The notes: a model not told the origin generated them from the letters alone. A DNA stretch of 64,000 nt from Candidatus Stoquefichus sp. SB1 (GCF_001244545.1 NZ_LN852694.1:555747-619746); one strand, 5' to 3'; positions 52,708-63,440 are shown, numbered from the stretch's first letter. Translations and numbers: made by a program.

Positions 52708-53874
52708 ATGAATCAATATTATAAAACTGGAGAATTTGCTAAAATGGCAAATCTTTCGATTAGAACTATTAGATATTATGATAAGATAGGCTTATTAAAA
52801 CCATCTTTAATAGCGGATAATGGATATCGTTTGTATACTGATAAAGATTTTATTAAGTTACAAAAAATTCTTTCTTTAAAATATTTGGGATTTTCGTTAG
52901 ATGATATTTTTTCAATGACTGTTAATGATAGTTATTTAACACTTCAAGAATCTTTAATCTTACAAAAGAAAATGATTGATCAAAAAATAGAACACTTACA
53001 AAACATCAAAGAGTCATTAGAACAGACAGAATTATTTATTAATAATTCACAAGCAGTTGACTGGAAAAAAATATTAGAAAACATTCAATTCAATACAATG
53101 GAAAAAGATTTGATTGAACAGTATAAGAATTCAGCCAATATTGATATACGCATTAAACTTCATGAAAAATATTCAGTTAATCCAATTCATTGGTTTCAAT
53201 GGATGTTTTCAGAGTATCGTTTAAAATCAGATATGAAAGTACTAGAAATTGGATGTGGAAATGGAGAATTATGGCAAAGAAATAGATATCAAATTCCTTC
53301 TATTAATCTTATCTTATCTGATGTTTCACAAGGGATGTTAGATGATGCAAAAAATAATTTAAAAGGATTGGAAAATATTGATTATCAATGTTTTGATTGC
53401 CATCATATACCTTATGAAGATAACACTTTTGATATAGTTATAGCCAACCATGTTTTATTTTATGTGCAAGATATTCATATTGTTATTCGGGAAGTTTATC
53501 GGGTGTTAAAAACAGGGGGAATCTTCTATTGCAGTACATATGGAAGTAGGCATATGAAAGAGATCACTGATTTAGTTAAAGAGTATAATCCTAAGATTAC
53601 ATTATCTAATATTAAACTCTATGATGTATTTGGTTTAGAAAATGGTGCAGATATTTTAAAAGAATGTTTCAATCAGATTGAACTTCGTCATCATGATGAT
53701 TATTTATTAGTAAAAAATCCTGATGATATTATCAATTATATATTGTCATGTCATGGAAATCAGAGTGAGTATATTTTAAAAGATTATCATTCTTTTAAAA
53801 ATTACATGGATCGAAAAGTTCAAAAGGAAATGAAAATTACTAAAGATGCTGGAATGTTTATTTGTCAAAAATAA
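52708..53874 (+). CDS. MerR-type regulator fused to a SAM-dependent methyltransferase
   Basis: The 388-residue protein has an N-terminal MerR domain (about 1-75: YKTGEFAKMANLSIRTIRYYDKIGLLKPSL) and a coiled-coil (about 85-120). The class I methyltransferase domain (about 160-300) has motif I VLEIGCGNGELW, an acidic motif LILSDVSQGML, and FDIVIANHVLFYV. The coiled-coil is where MerR proteins usually dimerise, after which the effector domain is attached. Here the effector part is a Methyltransf_11-like enzyme. The substrate is unknown; it may sense or inactivate a small molecule. It is a single-gene unit with its own terminator. Confidence 0.9.
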   Translation: MNQYYKTGEFAKMANLSIRTIRYYDKIGLLKPSLIADNGYRLYTDKDFIKLQKILSLKYLGFSLDDIFSMTVNDSYLTLQESLILQKKMIDQKIEHLQNIKESLEQTELFINNSQAVDWKKILENIQFNTMEKDLIEQYKNSANIDIRIKLHEKYSVNPIHWFQWMFSEYRLKSDMKVLEIGCGNGELWQRNRYQIPSINLILSDVSQGMLDDAKNNLKGLENIDYQCFDCHHIPYEDNTFDIVIANHVLFYVQDIHIVIREVYRVLKTGGIFYCSTYGSRHMKEITDLVKEYNPKITLSNIKLYDVFGLENGADILKECFNQIELRHHDDYLLVKNPDDIINYILSCHGNQSEYILKDYHSFKNYMDRKVQKEMKITKDAGMFICQK

Positions 53875-53886
53875 ACATTCTTTTTA
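53852..53886 (+). terminator. Terminator overlapping the MerR-methyltransferase stop
   Basis: GAATGTTTATTT, GTCAA, AAATAAACATTC and five T. A twelve-pair stem reaching into the coding end. Confidence 0.82.
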
Positions 53887-53991
53887 TATTTGCTGTTATG
53901 ATTTATAGATAGTCTGTGGATTATTTTTTTTAACGACAAATGTATGTATTAATGATATAATAATAAAAAAATATATATGGTGATTGATGAA

Positions 53992-55260
53992 ATGTTAGAG
54001 TTATTAATGAATTTAGTAATTATATTTGAAAATTATTTTTTGAGTGGAATTTTTCAATATTTTTGTTTTCATAAAGTGAATCGAAAGTCACTTTTTATTT
54101 TGACAATTATTCTTACATTAGAAGTATGTATTTTAACATATTTTCAAATAAATCAAATAATACAGATGTCTTTTCTGATGATTACATTATTTGTATACGC
54201 ATCATGCATTAATAAATCAAGTGTAAGACACAATGTGATATGTGTAGGCATGAATTTTTTGAATCTAATATTGAGTAAATGTTTTATAATGATGATTGCA
54301 TCATTCTTTTTTCGTATAAACTTAAATAGTGCAGTAGAAAATTATAAGGTTCTTTTTTTTATGGCTTGTCTTAGTATACTTTTTTTGAGTATGGAATATT
54401 TTGGATTGGTATATTTTATGAAAATAAGAATGACATTATCTAAAAAATCTATTTTCATATTAGTAGCTTATCTAACATTGGTGTTTAGTACAATTTGTTA
54501 TGTTTTTTATGAATTTATATATCATTACTTATCTTGGGAAATGTGCTGTTATTTAACAATAGCCTCTATTGTTATACTTTATTTAGCAGGATATTTGACA
54601 AATTCTCATTCTAAGTATTATGAAAAAATGATAGAACAGTCATTAAAATTAGAAGCAGAAGAATATAACATAAAATACATGGATTTAATCCATGAAAAAA
54701 CAAAAGAGTACAACAAACTCCAACATGATTATAAGCATCACTTGAATGTATTAAGAAATATGGTGAAAGATAATTATTTTCAAGAAGCACAAACATATAT
54801 TGATGATTTAGAAAAACAGAAAACATGTGATTTGATTTATGTAGATCATTCAATATTAAATTATTTATTAAATGATAAAAAAGTATATGCAAAAAGTCTA
54901 GGAATTGAAATAGAATGTTTGATTGTAGGAAAAATTGTTAATTTTATCAGTGATATAGATTATAGTATTTTATTAGGAAATTTATTAGATAATGCTATTG
55001 AGGAAACAAAATTGATAGGTAGTAAAATAATTGAATTATCTATTGAGTTTCATGAGGAACGTGTTATTTTTGAAGTTAAAAATCAGACACATTTAAAAAA
55101 TAGTGAAAAAGAATTGAAAACGCATAAAAAAGATCATCATAAACATGGATTTGGATTAAAAAATATTGCTGATGTTGTCCATAAATATCGAGGACAGGAT
55201 ATTATTGAAATTAAAGATGGCTATTTTACGCATATGTGCATCTTTTATAGAATTGATTAA
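53992..55260 (+). CDS. GHKL-type (AgrC/HPK10-like) sensor histidine kinase
   Basis: The protein is 422 residues from ATG 53992, with GGTGAT about 7 bases upstream; the frame opens at ATG 53977. Six or seven hydrophobic segments (about 5-205) form an AgrC-like sensor. A helical linker leads to LQHDYKHHLNVLR with the phosphorylated histidine at about 245. The GHKL ATPase has an N-box LLGNLLDNAIEETK and GFGLKNIADVVHKY. Kinases of this class usually sense peptides. No agrD/agrB-like genes are nearby, and the adjoining response regulator is broken, so its output is unclear. Confidence 0.9.
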   Translation: MLELLMNLVIIFENYFLSGIFQYFCFHKVNRKSLFILTIILTLEVCILTYFQINQIIQMSFLMITLFVYASCINKSSVRHNVICVGMNFLNLILSKCFIMMIASFFFRINLNSAVENYKVLFFMACLSILFLSMEYFGLVYFMKIRMTLSKKSIFILVAYLTLVFSTICYVFYEFIYHYLSWEMCCYLTIASIVILYLAGYLTNSHSKYYEKMIEQSLKLEAEEYNIKYMDLIHEKTKEYNKLQHDYKHHLNVLRNMVKDNYFQEAQTYIDDLEKQKTCDLIYVDHSILNYLLNDKKVYAKSLGIEIECLIVGKIVNFISDIDYSILLGNLLDNAIEETKLIGSKIIELSIEFHEERVIFEVKNQTHLKNSEKELKTHKKDHHKHGFGLKNIADVVHKYRGQDIIEIKDGYFTHMCIFYRID

Positions 55261-55274
55261 CATGGAGCAATATT

Positions 55275-55826
55275 ATGAGATGTTTAAGATTTATATGTAT
55301 AGAAGATGATACAAGATTTGCAGAGATATTAAAAACAAAGGATTTTAAAATACCTATAATTCTTATATCAAATTATGATGATTATATATTTCAAACTGTT
55401 CATTTACAAATTTTTGATTTTATAATAAAATCTCGATTGAATGAAGAGATTATAGAAACACTTGATCATTTACAAGACTATTTAGAATATAAATCACAAT
55501 CTATTTTTATTGAATATAATGGAAGTGCTTATCATATTTCTATAAATGATATTTTGTATATAGAAACATTAAGCCATCATACAATTATTCATTGTAAATA
55601 AGGAATGAATTATGAGATTTGGAGAAGTTATAATACAGTATTTAAAGAATCGTATACTTCTCTTATGAGAACACATAAATCATATGTTATTAATATGAAC
55701 TATTGTTATAGAGTTGATAAAAACTTAGCTTATATAAAAGACACAAATTTTAAAATTCCAGTTAGTCAAAGAAATTATAAAAATGTTAGTAAAAAGTTTA
55801 GAGAAATAAATAGTATTCTTAAATGA
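55275..55826 (+). pseudogene. Degenerate LytTR response regulator (AgrA/ComE-like)
   Basis: Two open pieces, 55275-55601 and 55605-55826, lie in the same frame and are separated only by an in-frame TAA (55599-55601) within the LytTR domain (...TIIHCK, stop, GMNYEIWRSYNTVF...). The second piece completes the LytTR domain (SLMRTHKSYVINMNYCYRVD). The receiver domain is also damaged: ICIEDDTRFAEIL runs almost directly into FKIPIILISNYDDYIFQ. About 60 residues are therefore missing, including the phosphoacceptor aspartate. It stands 14 bases after the kinase gene, so it was its partner. Suppression of the stop could still give a DNA-binding protein, but it could not be phosphorylated normally. Confidence 0.85.
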
Positions 55827-55876
55827 AGGTTTAAATGCTTTCAATAGTGGTTGAATTGAAGAATGAATTTTTATAT

Positions 55877-55903
55877 GTAGAGAGATATTTCGCTCTACTT
55901 TTT
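55877..55903 (+). terminator. Terminator after the broken response regulator
   Basis: GTAGAG, a 10-base loop, CTCTAC and TTTTT. Confidence 0.65.
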
Positions 55904-55978
55904 AAATTGATGATATTATTTTAGTGACTTGAATTTTTACTTGATTAAAAAATCAATATTATTTTAATTATAGTTTTA

Positions 55979-56007
55979 TTGTGTTTGGGTAGAAAAATAT
56001 ATATAAT
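55979..56007 (+). promoter_or_regulatory. Possible promoter of the M6-GH25 gene
   Basis: TTGTGT (55979-55984), 17 bases, perfect TATAAT (56002-56007). The -35 box is weak, as at genes needing an activator. The ribosome binding site GGGAGG follows. Confidence 0.5.
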
Positions 56008-56048
56008 ATGGGTAGATAACAAGGGATATGATGTGGGAGGTATAATAT

Positions 56049-59000
56049 ATGTTAAAAAAAATAGTGATAATTGTAGCAATGATTGTTTCATTAATAACAA
56101 TGAATTCAGTAAATGTTGAAGCAAAATCAACAAATCGTAATTCACAGGAGTTTGCTAATGTGGTTTTATTTGCACAATTTGTAGATGATAAAGATGATTT
56201 TTTTGCTAATACAGATAATAGAAAAACAATTATGGATATTTATAATGGGACAAATGGAAGATCATTTACAAATTATATAAAAACAATTTCATATAATCAA
56301 TTTCAAGTTAAAAATATTTTTCCACAAGATAATGGAACAACAATAGATGCTTATCAATTATCAATGAGTGAAAATGATATTATGAATAAGGATTTAGATT
56401 CAGTCATTATAGATGAAATTATTAAAAATACACCCTCTATTTCAAATCAAGTTATAGATTATGATAATGATGGATATATTGATAATTTAACTATTGTTTT
56501 ACGTGGTCGAGATAGTGAAGGGACACTTTCTCCTCATAGTACAACATATGCGGGTCTTTTAACATGGACGAATAAAAAAGTTTCTCATTATAATATGTTG
56601 AATACAAGTAGACTAATGGAAAGTGGTAATGAGCGTTCTGGATTAGTTGCTCATGAGTTTTTACATACTTTGGGTTATCCTGATCTTTATACAAACAATG
56701 GCGTTAATCATCCAGTTGGATCATGGGATATTATGGCTTCTGTTTCTCAATATGTAAGTTATCCTCTAGCCTATGAAAGAATGCATTTTTCTCAATGGTT
56801 ATCAATTGATACAATTACAAAAAGTCAAAAATTAACATTAGATACGCAAGATAATAAAGATGGGAATCAAGCTTATATATTAAAATCTCCACTTAATGAT
56901 AATGAATTGTTTGTGATTGAGTTGAGAAAGAAAACAGATTCTATTAGTAATGATACTATTGATTCTAAAGTAGGAGAATCAGGTATTATTGTTTATCGAG
57001 TAGATACAACAGTTACTGGCTTAAGTAATAAATATGGGAAAACAGGAATTTATGTTTTTAGACCTCAAGAAGGACAAAATGGATATACTCAAAAAGAAAG
57101 TGTGTGTGTTTTAAATGCTTCACTTTCTCAGGAGTCACAAAGGACTTCTATAGGTCAGGCAGATTTAAGTAAGACTTTATCTGATGGTGCTTTAACTTTT
57201 TCAGATGGATCCAATTCTGGTATTGTGATTAGTGAAGTATCAAGTTTTCAAGGAAATCAAATGTCTTGTCAGGTTTCTATTCCTGAAAATTCTTTGTTTG
57301 ATACGTGGAACAATACACAATTTAATGACAGTGGAAGTATTTATAATGAAAAAAATTGTGCAATGACTTCAAATAATAATATGCAATATTTGATGACATA
57401 TACAGATAATCAGTATTCATCATATCAATATAATGGAAATGAATGGAAAAAATTTGGAGATACATTTAAAGTTCAAAGTAGTTCAGATGTTCAATTATTT
57501 ATGAGTGGGAATGATGTTTATTTTGCGTATACGCTTCATACAAGTGCATCAACTCAACTAATTGTAAGAAAATATGATCAGACATCAGATGCGTGGGATA
57601 TCATAACAACTATTAATGGCACTGATGGTTCTTTTCAATGTTCAAGTATAAATGGAAAGATTTATATTGCTTATACTACATCAGGGAAAGCTAATTTAGG
57701 AATACTTGAGGCTAAACAGTTTAAAGTGTTGGGGACATATTTTAATGGATTTGGAGGACAACCTGAAGTCTGTGAAATGAATAATCAAATATATGTATCA
57801 ATAAGAAATGCATCAGGTAATATTATTGAAATTTATCATTATAATAATGATAGTTCTTTCACAAATATATCTAATTCATTATTATCTTCAAATACATATG
57901 ATATGCTTTCATTGGGAGATAAACTTTATGTTTCTTTAGGTGATTCACAGACCAGAATGGCTATCTATGATGGGACAAGATGGAAAATTGGTAAAGCTTC
58001 ATCAATCAATAGCTTTTCTCCAAAATTAGCATTAGCACAAGGCCATCTTTATGTTCTTGTTACTCCAAATACAGATAATGGAAAAACGGAAGTTTTTCAA
58101 TATGATTATGATAATGATTCATATATAAAAGAAGGAATAGATGTAGATAATGCAAGTAGTAGTTTGAATTTATCTTCTTCAGATAATTATTTATATTTGG
58201 CATATGTTGAATCATCACAAAAGCAAATTAGAGTAAAATCAAAGAAGATTAGTAATGAATTGTTATCATTAACAATTACTCCTCCAACTAAGATCAGTTA
58301 TATACAAGGAGAAAATGTAAGTACAAATGGATTAAAAGTCACAGCTAATTATGTTAAAAATTCTAAAGTATTAACAAGTGATGATTATCAAATTACAGGT
58401 TTTGATACATCAACAATTGGTTCAAGAACTGCAACAATTAGTTTTGGTGGAAAAACAAATAATTTTAACTACACAGTAAGTGCTAAATCTTTAAATATAA
58501 CTTCTCTTACGATAACAAAACAACCAACAAAGTTAACATATTATGTTGGCGATACAATCAATTTATCAGGCTTAGAAGTGACTGCTAATTATGATAATGG
58601 AACTAAGAAAGTTCTTAATTCTAATGAATATAAGGTTACAGGATTAGATACTTCGACCACTGGTACAAAGATAGCAACCATTACGTATAATCAAAAGTCT
58701 GTTACATTTAGTTATACTGTCAAGGCAGTGACACTGTCCTCACTTACAGTAACGAAACAACCTACAAAGTTAACATATTATGTTGGTGATACAATCAATT
58801 TATCAGGGTTAGAAGTGACTGCTAATTATGATAATGGAACTAAGAAAGTTCTTACATCCAATGAATATAAGGTTACAGGATTAGATACTTCGACCTCTGG
58901 CACAAAAACAGCAACCATTACATATAATCAAAAGACTGTTACGTTTAATTATGGTGTGAGTGTTAAACCAAATGAACCACCAGTGATCAGTGATGTCAAG

Positions 59001-60851
59001 GTGACAAAGAGTGCAGGAAAGTATACAGTCACAGCGAAAGTGACAGATGACTATGGACTTGATAGAGTTCTGTTTCCAACGTGGACAAAGAATAATGGAC
59101 AGGATGATCTAATCTGGCATAAGGGAACAGTCAGTGGAAACATAGCAACATGCACAATAGATATGAAGGACCATAAATATGAAACGGGAGAATATATTAC
59201 ACATATCTATGCATATGATAAAGCAGGTAAAGAGACAGCAATCAATTTTGGAAATGTGGTTGTAGAGAATGCAGCACCAGTGATCAGTGATGTCAAGGTG
59301 ACAAAGAGTGCAGGAAAGTATACAGTCACAGCGAAAGTCACAGACGACTATGGACTTGATAGAGTTCTGTTTCCAACGTGGACAAAGAATAATGGACAGG
59401 ATGATCTAATCTGGCATAAGGGAACAGTCAGTGGAAACATAGCAACATGTACAATAGATATGAAGGACCATAAATATGAAACGGGAGAATATATTACACA
59501 TATCTATGCATATGATAAAGCAGGTAAAGAGACAGCAATCAATTTTGGAAATGTGGTTGTAGAGAATGCAGCACCAGTGATCAGTGATGTCAAGGTGACA
59601 AAGAGTGCAGGAAAGTATACAGTCACAGCGAAAGTCACAGACGACTATGGACTTGATAGAGTTCTGTTTCCAACGTGGACAAAGAATAATGGACAGGATG
59701 ATCTAATCTGGCATAAGGGAACAGTCAGTGGAAACATAGCAACATGTACAATAGATATGAAGGACCATAAATATGAAACGGGAGAATATATTACACATAT
59801 CTATGCATATGATAAAGCAGGTAAAGAGACAGCAATCAATTTTGGAAATGTGGTTGTAGAGAATGCAGCACCTGAAATAAGTAGTATAACAATTACAAAT
59901 GTTACTTCATCGGGGTATACTGTAAATTGTTATGTAACAGATGATTATGGTATGAATGTTGTCAAATTTCCTACTTGGACAGAAAACAATGGACAAGATG
60001 ATTTAAAATGGGGTGAATCAAAAGTTATCAATGGTGTTGCAAGTTATCGAGTTAATATTAAGGATCATGGATATAATTATGGTAAATATATTACACATAT
60101 CTATGCATATGATTTAGCTGGAAATTTTACTGCTACGAGCATTTATCAAGTTTTAGAAATGCCAAATTCTGCACCAGGATGGATGCAACAAAATGGACGC
60201 AAGTATTTGTTTGATAAAGATGGTAAATTAGTTGAAGGGGGAAAATACTTTGTTATTGATATATCAAAATGGCAAGGGAACATTGATTGGGATACAGTAA
60301 TGAAGAAAAATTCAATAGATGCTGTTATATTAAGAGTGAGTCATGGTGACGAAACTACAGAGTCTAATGGAAAATGGCAAGATGAAAAGTTTGCTAGGAA
60401 TATTGCTGCATTAAATCGGTTAGGTGTACCATATGGGATTTATCATTATAATACAGCTAAAAATACATCTCAAGCTGCACACCAAGCAGAATTAGCTCTA
60501 TCTTTAATTAAATCTGCTGGTGCAAAACCTACATTACCGGTATATGCGGACATTGAAGAAGGTGGCAATGATCGTGACCAAGTTGCTATTGCTAAAGTAT
60601 ATTGTGAAGCATTTAAACGAGCAGGATATACTCCTGGAGTATATGCAAATTTAAATTACTGGAAAAATTATTTAAAATACGATTCATCATTGAATAATTA
60701 TGCAAAATGGATTGCTAATTATGGATTGAACAACGGATTACCTAGAAGTGATTGGAGACCTGATGATTCTTTCAAAATGTGGCAGTATAGTTCAAAGGGA
60801 TCAATTTATGGTTATCAAGGAAATGTTGATGTGAATGTAATGTTTGAATAA
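56049..60851 (+). CDS. Secreted M6 metalloprotease / Ig-like / Bsp-repeat / GH25 muramidase fusion
   Basis: The 1600-residue protein is modular. It has a signal peptide (about 1-25, ending NVEAKS) and an M6-type metalloprotease with [11 protein letters not shown] (zinc His202, His206; Asp212). A region of about 330 residues rich in [17 protein letters not shown] repeats may be a propeller. Three Ig-like Big_3 domains span about 738-975, followed by three near-identical 99-residue GBS_Bsp-like repeats (978-1274) and a diverged fourth. One cell-wall-binding-like repeat, [18 protein letters not shown], comes next, then a C-terminal GH25 muramidase (about 1400-1600, [11 protein letters not shown] and YADIEEG). 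It would cut both protein and peptidoglycan outside the cell. Neither LPXTG nor a lipobox was seen. Confidence 0.9.
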   Translation: MLKKIVIIVAMIVSLITMNSVNVEAKSTNRNSQEFANVVLFAQFVDDKDDFFANTDNRKTIMDIYNGTNGRSFTNYIKTISYNQFQVKNIFPQDNGTTIDAYQLSMSENDIMNKDLDSVIIDEIIKNTPSISNQVIDYDNDGYIDNLTIVLRGRDSEGTLSPHSTTYAGLLTWTNKKVSHYNMLNTSRLMESGNERSGLVAHEFLHTLGYPDLYTNNGVNHPVGSWDIMASVSQYVSYPLAYERMHFSQWLSIDTITKSQKLTLDTQDNKDGNQAYILKSPLNDNELFVIELRKKTDSISNDTIDSKVGESGIIVYRVDTTVTGLSNKYGKTGIYVFRPQEGQNGYTQKESVCVLNASLSQESQRTSIGQADLSKTLSDGALTFSDGSNSGIVISEVSSFQGNQMSCQVSIPENSLFDTWNNTQFNDSGSIYNEKNCAMTSNNNMQYLMTYTDNQYSSYQYNGNEWKKFGDTFKVQSSSDVQLFMSGNDVYFAYTLHTSASTQLIVRKYDQTSDAWDIITTINGTDGSFQCSSINGKIYIAYTTSGKANLGILEAKQFKVLGTYFNGFGGQPEVCEMNNQIYVSIRNASGNIIEIYHYNNDSSFTNISNSLLSSNTYDMLSLGDKLYVSLGDSQTRMAIYDGTRWKIGKASSINSFSPKLALAQGHLYVLVTPNTDNGKTEVFQYDYDNDSYIKEGIDVDNASSSLNLSSSDNYLYLAYVESSQKQIRVKSKKISNELLSLTITPPTKISYIQGENVSTNGLKVTANYVKNSKVLTSDDYQITGFDTSTIGSRTATISFGGKTNNFNYTVSAKSLNITSLTITKQPTKLTYYVGDTINLSGLEVTANYDNGTKKVLNSNEYKVTGLDTSTTGTKIATITYNQKSVTFSYTVKAVTLSSLTVTKQPTKLTYYVGDTINLSGLEVTANYDNGTKKVLTSNEYKVTGLDTSTSGTKTATITYNQKTVTFNYGVSVKPNEPPVISDVKVTKSAGKYTVTAKVTDDYGLDRVLFPTWTKNNGQDDLIWHKGTVSGNIATCTIDMKDHKYETGEYITHIYAYDKAGKETAINFGNVVVENAAPVISDVKVTKSAGKYTVTAKVTDDYGLDRVLFPTWTKNNGQDDLIWHKGTVSGNIATCTIDMKDHKYETGEYITHIYAYDKAGKETAINFGNVVVENAAPVISDVKVTKSAGKYTVTAKVTDDYGLDRVLFPTWTKNNGQDDLIWHKGTVSGNIATCTIDMKDHKYETGEYITHIYAYDKAGKETAINFGNVVVENAAPEISSITITNVTSSGYTVNCYVTDDYGMNVVKFPTWTENNGQDDLKWGESKVINGVASYRVNIKDHGYNYGKYITHIYAYDLAGNFTATSIYQVLEMPNSAPGWMQQNGRKYLFDKDGKLVEGGKYFVIDISKWQGNIDWDTVMKKNSIDAVILRVSHGDETTESNGKWQDEKFARNIAALNRLGVPYGIYHYNTAKNTSQAAHQAELALSLIKSAGAKPTLPVYADIEEGGNDRDQVAIAKVYCEAFKRAGYTPGVYANLNYWKNYLKYDSSLNNYAKWIANYGLNNGLPRSDWRPDDSFKMWQYSSKGSIYGYQGNVDVNVMFE
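58514..58987 (+). repeat. Two near-identical 237-bp Ig-like (Big_3) repeats
   Basis: The copies begin at 58514 and 58751 with a period of 237 bases (79 residues) and share long runs such as TTAACATATTATGTTGG. An earlier, diverged copy precedes them. All are in frame within the M6-GH25 gene. Confidence 0.8.
58980..59870 (+). repeat. Three tandem 297-bp near-identical repeats (GBS_Bsp-like)
   Basis: Units start at 58980, 59277 and 59574, each 297 bases (99 residues). Units 2 and 3 look identical on the DNA level; unit 1 differs from them at about three bases (for example GTGACAGATGAC against GTCACAGACGAC). Each unit is about 39% GC by hand count, whereas the diverged fourth repeat (59871-60155) is about 30%. 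The high identity shows recent duplication or conversion. Confidence 0.92.
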
Positions 60852-60861
60852 AAAAATATTG

Positions 60862-60890
60862 ACCATGACGTTACGTCATGGTTTATTCTT
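60862..60890 (+). terminator. Terminator between the M6-GH25 gene and rmlA
   Basis: ACCATGACG, TTA, CGTCATGGT, then TTATTCTTT. The T run is imperfect. Confidence 0.7.
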
Positions 60891-60921
60891 TGGATATAGA
60901 CAATATTTGGAGGATGTTATT

Positions 60922-61800
60922 ATGAAAGGAATTATTTTAGCAGGTGGAAGTGGGACACGTTTATACCCCTTAACACAGGTCACAAGTAAGCAATTGTTAC
61001 CAATTTATGACAAACCAATGATTTATTATCCATTGAGTATTTTAATGAATGCTGGTATTCAGGATATTTTAATTATTTCTACGCCTGATGATACACCAAG
61101 ATTTCAAGAATTATTGAAAGATGGACATCAATTTGGAATCAATTTACAATATAAAGTTCAACCATCACCTGATGGATTGGCACAGGCTTTTATTTTAGGT
61201 GAAGAGTTTATTGATGGAGATAGTTGTGCTATGATCTTAGGTGATAATATTTTCCATGGACATGGTTTAACAAAGCGTTTAAGAGATGCAGCGAAAAAAG
61301 AAAAAGGCGCAACTGTTTTTGGGTATTATGTAGATGATCCTGAAAGATTTGGAGTTGTTGAGTTCAATGAGGAAGGTAAAGCAATTTCAATAGAAGAAAA
61401 ACCTGAAAAGCCTAAATCAAATTATGCAGTGACAGGACTATATTTTTATGATAATAAAGTGGTAGAGTACGCAAAAAGTATTCAACCAAGTGATAGAGGT
61501 GAATTAGAGATTACTGATTTAAATCGTATTTATTTAGAAAATGGTGATTTAGAAGTGACTCTATTAGGACAAGGGTTTACTTGGTTGGATACAGGAACAC
61601 ATGAATCTTTAGTAGATGCAACGAATTTTGTGAAAACAGTTGAAACACATTCTAATCGAAAGATTGCATGTTTAGAGGAAATCGCTTATGATAATAAGTG
61701 GATTTCAAAAGATGAACTTTTACAAGCTTGCGAGTTATATAAGAAAAACCAATATGGGAAGTATTTAAAAGATGTTTTAGAAGGGAAGTATATTGATTAA
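60922..61800 (+). CDS. rfbA: Glucose-1-phosphate thymidylyltransferase
   Basis: The protein is 292 residues from ATG 60922 with TTGGAGG upstream; the frame is open from 60844, inside the preceding terminator, but [18 protein letters not shown] is the universal start. Motifs [30 protein letters not shown] and [10 protein letters not shown] are diagnostic of RmlA. It makes dTDP-glucose from dTTP and glucose-1-phosphate, the first step of dTDP-L-rhamnose synthesis. The stop overlaps the next start (TAATG). Confidence 0.97.
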   Translation: MKGIILAGGSGTRLYPLTQVTSKQLLPIYDKPMIYYPLSILMNAGIQDILIISTPDDTPRFQELLKDGHQFGINLQYKVQPSPDGLAQAFILGEEFIDGDSCAMILGDNIFHGHGLTKRLRDAAKKEKGATVFGYYVDDPERFGVVEFNEEGKAISIEEKPEKPKSNYAVTGLYFYDNKVVEYAKSIQPSDRGELEITDLNRIYLENGDLEVTLLGQGFTWLDTGTHESLVDATNFVKTVETHSNRKIACLEEIAYDNKWISKDELLQACELYKKNQYGKYLKDVLEGKYID

Positions 61801-62372
61801 TGAAAGTAACTGAAACAAAGATACCAGGTGTATTGATTATTGATATTGATGTCAATGGAGATCATAGAGGATATTTCTGTGAAACATATTCAAAACCAAA
61901 ATATGAAAAATTAGGTATAACAGTTGATTTTGTTCAAGATAATATGTCATTTAGTGCACAAAAAGGAACATTAAGAGGATTACATTGGCAAAATCCGCCA
62001 TATGCACAATCTAAACTTGTTTCTTGTACAAAAGGGAAAGTGATTGATGTGGCTGTAGATATCAGAAAAGGAAGCCCAACTTATGGAGAATGGGTTTCAG
62101 TAGAATTGAGTGCAGAAAATCACAGACAGTTTTTTATTCCACAAGGCTTTGCTCATGGATTTTTAACTTTAACAGATGATGTAGAGTTTAGATATAAAGT
62201 GGATAATGTTTATAATAAAGAATCTGAAGGTGGAATGCGTTATGATGATCCAACAGTTAATGTTGACTGGGGTGGATTGTTAAACGGTATTGAACCTGTT
62301 TTAAGTGAAAAAGATATGACAGGACCTACTTTAGAAGAATCAGATAATCAGTTTGTATATGGAGGAGAATAA
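61800..62372 (+). CDS. rfbC: dTDP-4-dehydrorhamnose 3,5-epimerase
   Basis: The 190-residue cupin begins [21 protein letters not shown] and contains RGYFCETYS, LRGLHWQNPPYAQSKLV with the catalytic His, and FFIPQGFAHGFLTL, all RmlC signatures. It is the third enzyme of dTDP-rhamnose synthesis. One base is shared with rmlA and three separate it from rmlB, so the operon is tightly coupled. The gene order A-C-B-D is common in Firmicutes. Confidence 0.96.
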   Translation: MKVTETKIPGVLIIDIDVNGDHRGYFCETYSKPKYEKLGITVDFVQDNMSFSAQKGTLRGLHWQNPPYAQSKLVSCTKGKVIDVAVDIRKGSPTYGEWVSVELSAENHRQFFIPQGFAHGFLTLTDDVEFRYKVDNVYNKESEGGMRYDDPTVNVDWGGLLNGIEPVLSEKDMTGPTLEESDNQFVYGGE

Positions 62373-62375
62373 TCA

Positions 62376-63404
62376 ATGAAGATTTTAGTAACAGGTGGTG
62401 CAGGATTTATTGGTGGGAATTTTGTTCATTATATGGTGAATAAATATCCTGAAGATATGATTGTGAATTTAGATTTGTTAACTTATGCTGGAAATTTAGA
62501 AACATGTCAACCAGTTGAAGGAAAACCTAATTATAAGTTTGTAAAAGGTGATATTGCTGATAGAAAGTTTATCTTTGATTTGTTTGAAAAAGAAAAATTT
62601 GATGTTGTTGTTAATTTTGCTGCTGAATCACATGTTGATAGAAGTATTGAAGACCCTGAAAGTTTTGTGAGAACAAATGTCATGGGAACAACAACTTTAT
62701 TAGATGCTTGTAATCAATATGGGATTACAAGATATCATCAAGTGTCTACTGATGAAGTTTATGGTGATTTACCATTAGATAGACCAGATTTATTCTTTAC
62801 AGAAGAAACACCATTACATACATCAAGTCCATATAGTTCTTCAAAAGCTTCAGCTGATTTATTTGTTTTGGCTTATCATCGTACTTATGGCTTACCAGTC
62901 ACAATTAGCAGATGCTCTAATAACTATGGACCTTACCATTTCCCTGAAAAATTAATTCCATTAATGATTTCAAGAGCTTTAGCAGATGAATCATTACCAG
63001 TATATGGTAAAGGGGATAATGTAAGAGATTGGTTACATGTTTATGATCATTGTGTAGCCATTGATTTAATCGTTAGAAATGGTAAAGTTGGAGAAGTTTA
63101 TAATGTTGGTGGGCATAATGAACGTACAAATTTAGAAGTTGTTCAAACAATTCTAAAAGCATTAAATAAACCAGAATCACTTATTAAATTTGTTGAAGAT
63201 CGTAAAGGACATGATAGAAGATATGCGATTGATCCACATAAATTAGAAACAGAATTAGGGTGGAAACCAAAATATAATTTTGATACAGGAATTCAACAAA
63301 CAATTCAATGGTATTTAGATAATAAAGAATGGTGGCAAAACATTCTTTCAGGAGAATACCAGAATTATTTTGAGAAAATGTATAAAGAAAAGGGAAGAGT
63401 ATAA
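62376..63404 (+). CDS. rfbB: dTDP-glucose 4,6-dehydratase
   Basis: The 342-residue SDR enzyme has TGGAGFIGGNF (7-17), NFAAESHVDRSI, STDEVYGDL and YSSSKASADL with the catalytic Tyr/Lys, followed by SNNYGPYHFPEKLIPLMI, the RmlB hallmark. It converts dTDP-glucose to the 4-keto-6-deoxy intermediate. GGAG lies before the ATG inside the rmlC end. A hairpin overlaps its stop and partly separates it from rmlD. Confidence 0.97.
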   Translation: MKILVTGGAGFIGGNFVHYMVNKYPEDMIVNLDLLTYAGNLETCQPVEGKPNYKFVKGDIADRKFIFDLFEKEKFDVVVNFAAESHVDRSIEDPESFVRTNVMGTTTLLDACNQYGITRYHQVSTDEVYGDLPLDRPDLFFTEETPLHTSSPYSSSKASADLFVLAYHRTYGLPVTISRCSNNYGPYHFPEKLIPLMISRALADESLPVYGKGDNVRDWLHVYDHCVAIDLIVRNGKVGEVYNVGGHNERTNLEVVQTILKALNKPESLIKFVEDRKGHDRRYAIDPHKLETELGWKPKYNFDTGIQQTIQWYLDNKEWWQNILSGEYQNYFEKMYKEKGRV

Positions 63405-63422
63405 CACATGTTATACTCTTTC
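63395..63422 (+). terminator. Possible attenuating hairpin between rmlB and rmlD
   Basis: AAGAGTATAA, CACATG, TTATACTCTT, then TCATT. The stem is perfect but the T run is short, so partial termination is likely. Confidence 0.55.
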
Positions 63423-63440
63423 ATTAGAGAGGATTAGAAG

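Noticed and set aside
55601..55605. Two separate functional genes (short regulator and short LytTR protein)
   Set aside because: Both pieces are in one frame, separated by a single stop inside a single LytTR domain, so one broken gene explains them better.
58980..59870. Regular repeats that could suggest a CRISPR array or satellite
   Set aside because: The unit is 297 bases, in frame, without unique spacers, and encodes a protein repeat inside one long gene.
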